From Pseudohoeflea suaedae (lineage in GTDB: Bacteria; Pseudomonadota; Alphaproteobacteria; Rhizobiales; Rhizobiaceae): DNA of 64,000 bases. Of this stretch, positions 27,991 through 36,917 are shown piece by piece. The notes beneath the pieces were generated by a model, which made no database searches, had not been told where the DNA came from, and worked only from the letters and a program-made list of their open reading frames with translations. The DNA lies in assembly GCF_004354915.1 (NCBI RefSeq), contig NZ_SMSI01000001.1:1054001-1118000 (forward strand), given 5' to 3'. The translations under genes and the position numbers were made by a program. The stretch's first letter is position 1, and each line of letters starts with the position of its first letter.

Positions 27991-29118
27991 GTGACCGCCG
28001 TGCAGCTGCCCGACTTCGCCGACGAGCTCGTCGCCGCCATGGCGGCGCGCGGCACCAATCGGGCCGAGATTCCCGTCATTCAGCCGGCCGAGCCGTTTCT
28101 CGACATGGCGGGCGAGGATCTGCGGCGCCGCATCTACCTCACGGAGAACGAGAACGGCGACAGCCTGTGCCTGCGGCCGGAATTCACCATTCCCGTCTGC
28201 CTCGGTCATATCGCGGGTCAGGTCGGCACCCCGCGCCGCTATGCCTATCTCGGCCAGGTGTTCCGCCAGCGCCGCGAAGGCGGCAACGAATTCTTCCAGG
28301 CCGGTATCGAGGATCTGGGTGAGACGGACACCGCAGCGGCCGATGCGCGCGCCATCGCCGATGCCGCCGGTCTTCTCGGCCAGCTTCTGCCTGGAACCGA
28401 TCTGTCGATCACGATCGGCGACCAGGCGCTCTTCGAAGCCGTTGTCGCCGGTCTCGGCCTCCCGGCCGGGTGGCAGAAGCGCCTTATCCATGCTTTCGGC
28501 GATGACGCGGCCTTGGCACGCATGATCGAGAGCCTGGCGTCGGCACAGTCGTCGACCGTCGAGGAAAGCGAGCTCGGCGAGCTCATCGCCGCGGGCAATA
28601 TCGCAGCACTTGCCGATCATATCGCAACCGTGATGGAAGAAACCGGCTATTCGAGCCACGCCAGCCGCTCGCCCGAGGAAATTGCCAGCCGTCTGGTCGA
28701 AAAGACCGAACTGGAAAAGACCCGGCTTTCCGATAAGGCATTCGCGGCGCTCAAGACCTTTCTGTCGCTCGACGCGCCGCTCTCGGAAGCCGTCGCCACG
28801 CTTGACGGCTTCGCAAGGGACGCGGGCCTCGCGACCGGAGCGGCACTCGAACTCTTCGCAGCCCGCGTGGAGAGGATCGGGGCGTCGGGCGCTGATCTGT
28901 CGACGATGCGCTGGCGCGCAGCCTTCGGACGCCCGCTCGACTACTATACCGGCCTCGTATTCGAGATCGGCGCAGACGGCGCCGTTCTCGCCGGTGGCGG
29001 CCGCTACGACCGCATGATGACGCTGCTTGGCGCGACCGAAGAGATTCCGGCCGTCGGCTTTTCGCTCTGGATCGACCGCATCGAGACCGCGCGCAATGCG
29101 AAGGAGACGGGCCGATGA
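27991..29118 (+). CDS. hisZ: ATP phosphoribosyltransferase regulatory subunit HisZ
   Basis: A 375-residue paralogue of HisRS that forms the regulatory partner of short HisG. It retains a degenerate class II core, for example [13 protein letters not shown] and [13 protein letters not shown], but not the full aminoacylation set. The GTG at 27991 gives the normal N-terminus ([12 protein letters not shown]); the frame open further upstream lies within hisS. HisZ carries the histidine feedback site in such systems. The stop overlaps the hisG ATG (ATGA). Confidence 0.92.
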   Translation: MTAVQLPDFADELVAAMAARGTNRAEIPVIQPAEPFLDMAGEDLRRRIYLTENENGDSLCLRPEFTIPVCLGHIAGQVGTPRRYAYLGQVFRQRREGGNEFFQAGIEDLGETDTAAADARAIADAAGLLGQLLPGTDLSITIGDQALFEAVVAGLGLPAGWQKRLIHAFGDDAALARMIESLASAQSSTVEESELGELIAAGNIAALADHIATVMEETGYSSHASRSPEEIASRLVEKTELEKTRLSDKAFAALKTFLSLDAPLSEAVATLDGFARDAGLATGAALELFAARVERIGASGADLSTMRWRAAFGRPLDYYTGLVFEIGADGAVLAGGGRYDRMMTLLGATEEIPAVGFSLWIDRIETARNAKETGR

Positions 29119-29819
29119 CCATCACCATCGCCCTGCCGTCGAAAGGCCGCATGAAGGACGACGCAATGGCCGTCTTCTCGCGCGCTGGCTTTTCCATTGT
29201 CCAGACAGGCAATGACCGCTCCTATCGTGGCCGCGTCGAAGGCCGTGACGATATCGAGATCGCGTTCCTGTCCGCTTCCGAGATAGCGCGGGAGCTTGGC
29301 GCGGGTGCGGTCGATTTCGGGGTTACGGGCGAGGACCTGGTCCGCGAAAGCCTGCCGGACGCCGATCGCGCGACGGCTTTCGAGGCCCGGCTCGGCTTCG
29401 GCCATGCCTCCGTCGTGGTCGCGGTGCCGGAAATCTGGCTCGATGTCACGACCATGGCCGATCTCGGCGATGTGGCGGCGGATTTCCGCGCGCGCCATGG
29501 CCGCCGTCTGGCGATCGCCACCAAGTATCACCGGCTGACCCGCACCTTCTTCTCGAAGGGCCACGGCATTCAGCTCTATCGGATCGTCGAGAGCCTCGGA
29601 GCCACCGAAGGTGCACCGGCGTCCGGTGCCGCCGACATCATCGTCGATATCACCTCGACCGGTTCGACATTGCGCGCCAATCATCTGCGGATCCTCTCCG
29701 ACGGCGTCATGCTGGAATCCGAGGCCTGCCTCGTGCGCGCCCGCAAGCCCGAGCATGACCGCAATCCGGTTGTCGCCGAGATCGTCGCAAAGGTTCGTGC
29801 CGTGCTGCCCGCGGCCTGA
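29115..29819 (+). CDS. hisG: ATP phosphoribosyltransferase, short form
   Basis: A 234-residue catalytic subunit for the first step of histidine synthesis, joining ATP and PRPP. It is the short form that lacks the C-terminal regulatory domain and needs HisZ. Landmarks are LPSKGRM near residue 10, GVTGEDLV at 69-76, and the PRPP loop [16 protein letters not shown] at 174-189. The ATG at 29115 overlaps the hisZ stop. A hairpin 27 bp after its stop has its T tail on the other strand. Confidence 0.96.
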   Translation: MTITIALPSKGRMKDDAMAVFSRAGFSIVQTGNDRSYRGRVEGRDDIEIAFLSASEIARELGAGAVDFGVTGEDLVRESLPDADRATAFEARLGFGHASVVVAVPEIWLDVTTMADLGDVAADFRARHGRRLAIATKYHRLTRTFFSKGHGIQLYRIVESLGATEGAPASGAADIIVDITSTGSTLRANHLRILSDGVMLESEACLVRARKPEHDRNPVVAEIVAKVRAVLPAA

Positions 29820-29840
29820 CCGATCGTCTGACTGGGCAAG

Positions 29841-29869
29841 AAAAAAACCGCGCCGGTGATGGCGCGGTT
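29841..29869 (-). terminator. Terminator of the DoxX gene
   Basis: On the minus strand a 9-bp stem AACCGCGCC (29869-29861) pairs with GGCGCGGTT (29854-29846), and a T run follows on 29845-29841 (seven A bases on the plus strand at 29841-29847). It also separates hisG from the converging DoxX gene. Confidence 0.85.
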
Positions 29870-29899
29870 CTCTCGTCTTGGTCTTGGGAGGATCGAGAC

Positions 29900-30277
29900 T
29901 TAGCGGCGGTCGATCGAGAACTTGCCGGCACCCACCGAAGCGAGAACCAGGAAGCCGCCCGTGATCGCCAGGTTCTTCATGAACATGATCATCTGCATCT
30001 GGTCGGCCGGATTGTAGTGCCCGATGAAGGCAGCGGCGAGGGTGAAGGCTGCCAGCAGGTAGGCGACGTAGCGGGTCTTGAAGCCTGCGAGGATGGCGAG
30101 GCCGCCGAGCAGCTCGACCGCGATGACGACCCAGACGGTGACCTGCGGAAGCGGCAGGCCGACGCTTTCGAAATAGCCTGCGGTCCCTGCGGGTGACATC
30201 AGCTTGCCCCAGCCGGACATGATGAACATGATGCTCATCAGGATACGACCGAGCAGGATATGAAGGGAATTGGACAT
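29900..30277 (-). CDS. DoxX-family membrane protein
   Basis: A 125-residue protein with four hydrophobic segments and the DoxX pattern RILMSIMFIMSGWGKLMSP near the N-terminus and VVIAVELLGGLAILAGF in the middle. DoxX proteins are linked to redox or thiosulfate and quinone metabolism and to oxidative-stress complexes, but most rhizobial ones are uncharacterised. Its promoter region holds a perfect 23-bp palindrome 60 bp upstream. The downstream terminator is clear. Confidence 0.86.
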   Translation of the reverse strand: MSNSLHILLGRILMSIMFIMSGWGKLMSPAGTAGYFESVGLPLPQVTVWVVIAVELLGGLAILAGFKTRYVAYLLAAFTLAAAFIGHYNPADQMQMIMFMKNLAITGGFLVLASVGAGKFSIDRR

Positions 30278-30337
30278 TTGAACTCTCCAGTTAGTGTCGG
30301 AGAGTATCTAAGGCGATATGGCTGTTTTCGATAGCCG

Positions 30338-30360
30338 AACAATGCTGGACGCATTGTTCA
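30338..30360. promoter_or_regulatory. Palindrome upstream of DoxX gene
   Basis: GAACAATG (30338-30345) and CATTGTTC (30353-30360) form a perfect 8-bp inverted repeat with a seven-base spacer, ending 60 bp upstream of the DoxX start and 23 bp from the end of the next gene. No T run follows on either strand, so an operator is more likely than a terminator. The binding protein is not encoded nearby. Confidence 0.58.
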
Positions 30361-30382
30361 CAAAACGCTTACCCATTGGCAG

Positions 30383-30829
30383 TCAGTGTTGGGTCTTGCA
30401 GGCCGGACCCGAGACCCGCGGGAAAACGAAGATGCCGGAGATCACGCCGTTCCCGTCATTGCAGAAATGAGCCGTCTCCCCAATACACGTAAAAGGCTGC
30501 TCACCCTGATCGGGATGAAGGGTGACGGTGGCGAAGCAGAATGCAGCCGGTTCGCTCGAGGCTGCCTCGAACAGTTCCATCACCCTGGGCCGGTCCACTG
30601 CCGGATAGCAGCGCAGCAATGTGAGAAGGCCGCAGCGCTCCTCGCTGCGGATGGAATGGCGCGCGCGCGCGATAGGTCCCAGTTCGAAGATTCCGGTGCC
30701 CAGTTGCAGCGACCACGTTTCCGACATCAGGAAATGCGCGAATGCCTCACGGGCCTGAGGCGCCAGGGATTGCGCCACGGCGTTTGCCTGCTCCTGGTCG
30801 CCATGCTTGATAAGCTTGAAAAAGCCCAT
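30383..30829 (-). CDS. Unknown small protein
   Basis: A 148-residue protein that I cannot assign. The N-terminus is MGFFKLIKHGDQEQANAV and contains a helical stretch LAPQAREAFAHFLMSE; the second half is mixed, with Cys residues in ERCGLLTLLRCYP, FTCIGETAHFCND and PACKTQH. There is no signal peptide or membrane segment. I prefer ATG 30829 over TTG 30844, neither of which has a strong ribosome site. It is flanked by a palindrome on each side and lies between DoxX and groEL. A regulatory or sensor role is not shown. Confidence 0.6.
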   Translation of the reverse strand: MGFFKLIKHGDQEQANAVAQSLAPQAREAFAHFLMSETWSLQLGTGIFELGPIARARHSIRSEERCGLLTLLRCYPAVDRPRVMELFEAASSEPAAFCFATVTLHPDQGEQPFTCIGETAHFCNDGNGVISGIFVFPRVSGPACKTQH

Positions 30830-30844
30830 GGTGTTCGCCCGCAA

Positions 30845-31153
30845 TGTCGCTCGTTCAATCGAAAGCCGATGGTCTTCGCCAGGCTGGGATGTATGCGCCG
30901 ATAGCGTTCATCCAGGGCGAGCGTATTTCAACCTGTAATCGAAATACAAATTGATCGAAATCGACTGAATCTCGATATTGCCCCTCCAATTTAATGGTTA
31001 TCCGCCCCTAAGTATTAATCTTTACAACTTTCGCGAGGATTGTCCATTCCTGAAAGTTCAATCTCGGGAATGTGATTTCTTGTAGTGCCGGCGGGTTCAG
31101 GCTCCGCTTGCACGGGCAGTGCCTCGACAAGGCCATATAAGGCGGCGAACCCA
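30845..31153. other. Intergenic region between unknown gene and groEL terminator
   Basis: About 310 bp without a gene. The 30900-31030 part is AT-rich. A perfect inverted repeat GTATTTC (30923-30929) and GAAATAC (30941-30947), spaced by 11 bases, and two copies of ATCGAAAT (30938-30945 and 30954-30961) are present. They could form the promoter and operator of the leftward unknown gene. I see no open frame or stable RNA. Confidence 0.5.
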
Positions 31154-31184
31154 ATAAAAAAGGGCGACCCGAGGGCCGCCCTTT
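31154..31184 (-). terminator. groEL terminator
   Basis: On the minus strand AAAGGGCG (31184-31177) pairs with CGCCCTTT (31166-31159), followed by six T bases (31161-31156). It lies 25 bp after the groEL stop. A CCC-GAG-GG inner pairing may extend the stem. Confidence 0.87.
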
Positions 31185-31208
31185 CGATGGGATGGTGGGG
31201 TGAACTTC

Positions 31209-32876
<1,668 letters not shown>

Positions 32877-32907
32877 TTAAAATATCTGTTGAATGCGATG
32901 GAGCTGA

Positions 32908-33201
32908 TCAGCCGACGATGCCCATGATGTCGGATTCCTTCATGATCAGGAGATCCTCACCATTGAGCTTGACTTCGGTGCCGGACCACTTACCAAACAG
33001 CACGCGGTCACCGGCCTTGACGTCGAGCGCGACGATCTTGCCGTTTTCATCGCGGGCGCCGGTGCCGACGGCGACGACTTCGCCTTCCTGCGGCTTTTCC
33101 TTGGCGGTATCCGGAATGATGATGCCGCCGGCAGTCTTGGCTTCGGATTCGACGCGGCGGACGACCACACGGTCATGCAGCGGACGGAAGTTGATTGTCA
33201 T
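32908..33201 (-). CDS. groES: Co-chaperonin GroES
   Basis: A 97-residue co-chaperonin. The mobile loop region and the conserved [11 protein letters not shown] start and [21 protein letters not shown] pattern are present (here [11 protein letters not shown]). It caps GroEL rings. A perfect CIRCE element lies 55 bp upstream, within the promoter region, so the operon is under HrcA repression. The ATG at 33201 has an AAGGGAAAAG ribosome site. Confidence 0.98.
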   Translation of the reverse strand: MTINFRPLHDRVVVRRVESEAKTAGGIIIPDTAKEKPQEGEVVAVGTGARDENGKIVALDVKAGDRVLFGKWSGTEVKLNGEDLLIMKESDIMGIVG

Positions 33202-33255
33202 TGTCTTTTCCCTTGATCGAATGACATGGAAGGGCGTTTCAACCCTGAAACTGAA

Positions 33256-33282
33256 TTAGCACTCACTCTCCGGGAGTGCTAA
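33256..33282. promoter_or_regulatory. CIRCE operator (HrcA site) of groESL
   Basis: TTAGCACTC (33256-33264), nine bases, GAGTGCTAA (33274-33282): an exact match to the CIRCE inverted repeat bound by HrcA. It lies 55 bp upstream of groES and about 150 bp upstream of the rightward HAD gene. Expression of groES-groEL should rise on heat shock as HrcA loses activity. Confidence 0.97.
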
Positions 33283-33434
33283 CAGCAGCCGAGATAGGCA
33301 TGGCTTGAAAATGAGTCAAGGATTTGTCCCGCAATTTTTGTCGGCTGCATCGGATGGCGGATCGGTTTTTTGCGGAAGGGCTTGTTTTCCCGCGCAAGCT
33401 GGGCGACATGGCGATGAAGCCTGAGAGGAATTCC

Positions 33435-34295
33435 ATGCCCGTACAGACCGCCACCAAGATCGATCGACTGGATGAAGTTGCCGCGAATTACGACGTGGTG
33501 CTCTGTGATGTCTGGGGCGTCGTCCATAACGGCATCAATCCTTTTCCTTTCGCTGTCCAGGCGCTGGAAGCCTGGCGTGCGGCCGGCAAGACCGTGGTGC
33601 TGATCACCAACTCGCCGAGACCGGGCGAGGGTGTCATCAAGCAATTTGATGTCATTGGTGTGTCGACTGCTGCCTGGGACGATATCGTCACCTCCGGGGA
33701 CGTGACCCGCACGCTGGTCTCGAAAGGCCCCAAGAAGCTGTTCTTCATCGGCCCGGAGCGCGACCACGCCCATTTCGATGGTCTCGGCGTCGAACTCGTC
33801 GGCGAGAACGAGGCGGAAGCGATCCTCTGCACCAGCCCTTATGACGACGAGGTGGAAACACCCGACGATTATACCGCGCTGCTTTCGCGTCTGGTCGAGC
33901 GCAAGCTGCCCTTTATCTGCGCCAACCCCGATCAGGTCGTCGAGCGCGGCGAGAAGATGGTTTACTGCGCCGGTGCGATCGCCCGGGCCTACGAAAAACT
34001 CGGCGGAGAAACCCGCATCGCCGGCAAGCCCCATTCGCCCATCTATGCGGAAGCACTTCGCCGGGTCGAGACGCTGCGCGGCAACACGCCGAACAACCGG
34101 GTTCTGGCCATCGGGGATGGCATCGCGACCGATGTCAGCGGCGCGGTCGGCGCCGGGATAGATGTTCTCTTCATCGCTCGCGGAATCCATGCAGGCGAAT
34201 ATTACGAGGGCAAGACGGTCGACACCGACCGGTTGAATGCCTTTTTCAACCGCGAGAACACCTGGCCGACCCTCTGGGCCGACTGGCTGGTTTGA
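33435..34295 (+). CDS. HAD-IIA family hydrolase (TIGR01459-like)
   Basis: A 286-residue haloacid-dehalogenase-superfamily protein of the type found mainly in alphaproteobacteria. Motif I is DVWGVVHNG at 25-33, with Asp25 as the expected nucleophile; the second acidic residue of DxD is replaced by Trp27. Motif II is TNS at 58-60, the lysine is in IAGKPHSPIY, and motif IV is GDGIATD. The substrate is unknown. The ATG at 33435 has GAGAGGA at 33423-33429; the frame open from 33324 is an extension. It lies 15 bp before ribF and is likely cotranscribed with it. Confidence 0.9.
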   Translation: MPVQTATKIDRLDEVAANYDVVLCDVWGVVHNGINPFPFAVQALEAWRAAGKTVVLITNSPRPGEGVIKQFDVIGVSTAAWDDIVTSGDVTRTLVSKGPKKLFFIGPERDHAHFDGLGVELVGENEAEAILCTSPYDDEVETPDDYTALLSRLVERKLPFICANPDQVVERGEKMVYCAGAIARAYEKLGGETRIAGKPHSPIYAEALRRVETLRGNTPNNRVLAIGDGIATDVSGAVGAGIDVLFIARGIHAGEYYEGKTVDTDRLNAFFNRENTWPTLWADWLV

Positions 34296-34310
34296 ACGGA
34301 CGGGGCGACC

Positions 34311-35288
34311 GTGGCGGAGCGAATTCAGGAACTTTCCGGGCTGGCCGAAACATACCGCGGCGGTGTCGTTGCCATCGGCAATTTCGATGGAGTCCACCGC
34401 GGCCATCAGGCCGTGCTCGCCGAGGCGCTTGAAATCGCCAGGGCGCGGGGCACCAGCCTCCACCTTCTGACATTCGAGCCGCATCCGCGAACCACCTTCC
34501 GCCCGGACGAACCGGTCTACCGGATCACGCCCGCAGAGCTGAAGGCCCGTCTTCTGGGGCTCTGTGGCGTAACCGCGATTTTCGAGCAGGAATTCACCCG
34601 CGATTATGCCGCCATGTCCGCCGGGGACTTCATAAACGACGTGCTGGTGCGCGATCTCGGTGCGATCCATGTCGTGACCGGCGGTGACTTTCGCTTCGGC
34701 AAGGGCCGCGCCGGCGATGCGGCGATGCTTGCCGCTGCCGGCGCGAAACTGGGGTTCGACACCAGCCTTGCCGCCGATTTCGAGGATGAGGGCGGCGCGA
34801 TCATCTCATCGAGCCGTATCCGGTCCCTGCTCGTAAAGGGCGACGTGTCACAGGCAGCCGGTCTGCTTGGCTATCGCTACACGATCTCGGGCGAAGTCGT
34901 TCACGGCAAGAAACTCGGCCGGACGCTCGGCTATCCGACCGCCAACATGCCTGTCCCGGAAGAAACCGGCCTTGCACCCGGGATTTACGCCGTGCGCCTG
35001 CGCCGCGCCGACGGCAGCTTGCACGATGGTGTCGCAAGCTTTGGCCGGCGCCCCACCGTCGAGGAGCCGGACGCGCCTCTGTTGCTGGAAACCTACGTCT
35101 TCGATGCCGCGCCCGATCTCTATGGCGAGATCTGCGACGTCTCGCTTTTCGGCTTTCTCCGTTCGGAGGAAAAATTCGATGGGCTGGACGAGCTCGTCGT
35201 CCAGATGAAGGCCGACGACGCAGAGGCGAGGGCGGTTTTGGCCGGCGTTCGACCGCTCGGGCAGCTGGATGAGACGATCTCGTTCTGA
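34311..35288 (+). CDS. ribF: Riboflavin kinase / FAD synthetase
   Basis: A 325-residue bifunctional enzyme that makes FMN and then FAD. The N-terminal nucleotidyltransferase has GNFDGVHRGH at 23-32 and ISSSRIRSLL near 165. The C-terminal flavokinase has HGKKLGRTLGYPTANM. It starts at GTG 34311, 15 bp after the HAD gene. FAD made here is needed by GlcD and GlcE, encoded elsewhere in the window, and by many other flavoproteins. Confidence 0.96.
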   Translation: MAERIQELSGLAETYRGGVVAIGNFDGVHRGHQAVLAEALEIARARGTSLHLLTFEPHPRTTFRPDEPVYRITPAELKARLLGLCGVTAIFEQEFTRDYAAMSAGDFINDVLVRDLGAIHVVTGGDFRFGKGRAGDAAMLAAAGAKLGFDTSLAADFEDEGGAIISSSRIRSLLVKGDVSQAAGLLGYRYTISGEVVHGKKLGRTLGYPTANMPVPEETGLAPGIYAVRLRRADGSLHDGVASFGRRPTVEEPDAPLLLETYVFDAAPDLYGEICDVSLFGFLRSEEKFDGLDELVVQMKADDAEARAVLAGVRPLGQLDETISF

Positions 35289-35402
35289 GGTCCGCCGGCC
35301 CCCCGGAAACAGTCGCTGTCTCAAGCCTTTTCCGGCAGTCAACTCTTCTGAAACCTGTCGGATGTCTAATGACCGGACTTCCCACTGGCGCAGAAGCGGC
35401 GA

Positions 35403-36575
35403 ATGCTCGAACTCAGCACGGTTTTCATCTATACGGCTACGCTCAATCTGGCTGTCGCGCTGGCGACGACGGTCGGATGGCTGAGCAATCGTAGCCGCAA
35501 GGAGCTGCTGATCTGGTGCCTTGCCGCGTGGTCGATCGTGGTCGGCGGCGCCATGATGAGCATGCCCGACGTCGTTGGCCTCAAGGCAATCGAATATCTG
35601 GCGGGTATCGTCTATGTCAGCATGGCGGGCCTGCTGGCGATCGGTTTCAAGGAGTTCTTCGGGCTTCCCTATCGTTGGCGGGAGGCTTTTGCCGTTTCGC
35701 TCGTGACCTTTGTCTGCCTGTTCGCCGTACGGTGGCTCGGCTACCCCAGCCCCGCCCGGGTCCCGTTCATCTATTTCGGGACCGCCGCCAACCTGTTTTT
35801 CGCAGCCGCCGTGATGGTCCGCGCGACGCGTGGCCGCAAACTGCCATCCAGCCGCATCGCCATTGTCTTCTATAGCCTCTTCGGGCTTCTCAACGTCGCC
35901 ACGGGTGTCATCGCGGCCATCTATCCGCTCAGCATCGTCGATGGGGTGCCGGAATCCGACTGGCTCGGCCCGAGCAGCATGCTGCTGACCATCTTCAACC
36001 TCGGCGCCTTTCTCATCACTATCGTGTTGAAACTCGAATATGTGAGCGAGGATCAACGCCGGCTTGCCTCCACGGACGCACTCACCGGAATTCTCAACCG
36101 CCGGCGCTTCATGGAGGAAGCCGCCACGCTCGCCGCGACGACCGGCGGTGCCATTGCCATCATCGATCTCGATCACTTCAAGCGCATAAACGACACCCAT
36201 GGCCATGGCGGCGGCGACGAGGCGCTGATCCAGTTTTGCGAGCATGTCCGGTCCGCGACGCCGGTCAATACGATTTTCGGTCGCCTTGGCGGCGAGGAGT
36301 TCGGTCTTTGCCTGCCGCGACATGACGCGTCTGCCGCGCGCATCGTCCTCGAGCATTTGCGCAGCGCCATCGCAAGCCGCGACATCCGCTTCGGGGAGGC
36401 CGTTTTCGGTATCACGTTCTCCTGCGGGTTCGCAGTCATGGATCGCGCCGACCGGCCGCTCGATGCCTGGGTGGCAGAGGCCGACCATTGCCTCTATGTG
36501 GCCAAGAGCGGCGGACGAAATCGCGTCGTCGGGTTCACCTCGAACGAGGGTGAAGCCGAAACCACTGCGGCTTGA
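35403..36575 (+). CDS. Membrane-bound diguanylate cyclase (GGEEF)
   Basis: A 390-residue protein with an N-terminal membrane domain of about six hydrophobic segments (residues 5-205) and a C-terminal GGDEF domain. The active motif is GGEEF at 296-300; the metal-binding Asp255 is in IIDLDHFKRIND and the DALTGILNRR segment begins the domain. This predicts an active cyclase making c-di-GMP. No RxxD inhibitory I-site is seen before the motif. The sensory input is unknown. It stands alone between ribF and ileS. Confidence 0.9.
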   Translation: MLELSTVFIYTATLNLAVALATTVGWLSNRSRKELLIWCLAAWSIVVGGAMMSMPDVVGLKAIEYLAGIVYVSMAGLLAIGFKEFFGLPYRWREAFAVSLVTFVCLFAVRWLGYPSPARVPFIYFGTAANLFFAAAVMVRATRGRKLPSSRIAIVFYSLFGLLNVATGVIAAIYPLSIVDGVPESDWLGPSSMLLTIFNLGAFLITIVLKLEYVSEDQRRLASTDALTGILNRRRFMEEAATLAATTGGAIAIIDLDHFKRINDTHGHGGGDEALIQFCEHVRSATPVNTIFGRLGGEEFGLCLPRHDASAARIVLEHLRSAIASRDIRFGEAVFGITFSCGFAVMDRADRPLDAWVAEADHCLYVAKSGGRNRVVGFTSNEGEAETTAA

Positions 36576-36917
36576 TCCGCCGGTGGATGAGCCGTGCGGG
36601 TATGAGCCGGCGGCGCCGGGTTCTACCCGTGCCGAAATCCTCGGAACATGGCTGCGCGTCTTCGCTTTCAAACCGCTTTTCATACGCGTGCAAACGCGTT
36701 ATGAACCGCGGCCATGCGGACCGCTGACCTTTCGACATGCCCGGTTCAAGTGCCGGGCAGCGCTATTCGAATTATGGTCCCGGTCTTCCGCGCTCTCTGA
36801 GAAAGAGGGGCGGGAGGCCGGGCTTTTGGCCTATGCCGTTTTCATCACCCGCAATTCGATTTCGCGCGAAAGACGCGCTTCGGCTCGCCCGAGCCTGATG
36901 CCTGAAAGACCGATGTC
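36576..36917. other. Intergenic region before ileS with two hairpins
   Basis: A 342-bp gap without a convincing gene. It contains an imperfect inverted repeat (36679-36705: TTCATACGCGT and ACGCGTTATGAA around GCAA) and a perfect 7-bp hairpin TGCCCGG (36738-36744) and CCGGGCA (36753-36759) with an eight-base loop. Neither is followed by a T run. They may be part of the ileS promoter or leader, but no T-box is expected in this group. Confidence 0.45.

Noticed and set aside
36738..36759. A hairpin with loop TTCAAGTG looked like a tRNA T-arm.
   Set aside because: The loop is eight bases where tRNA has seven, and no acceptor, D or anticodon stem pairs with it in the flanking sequence.
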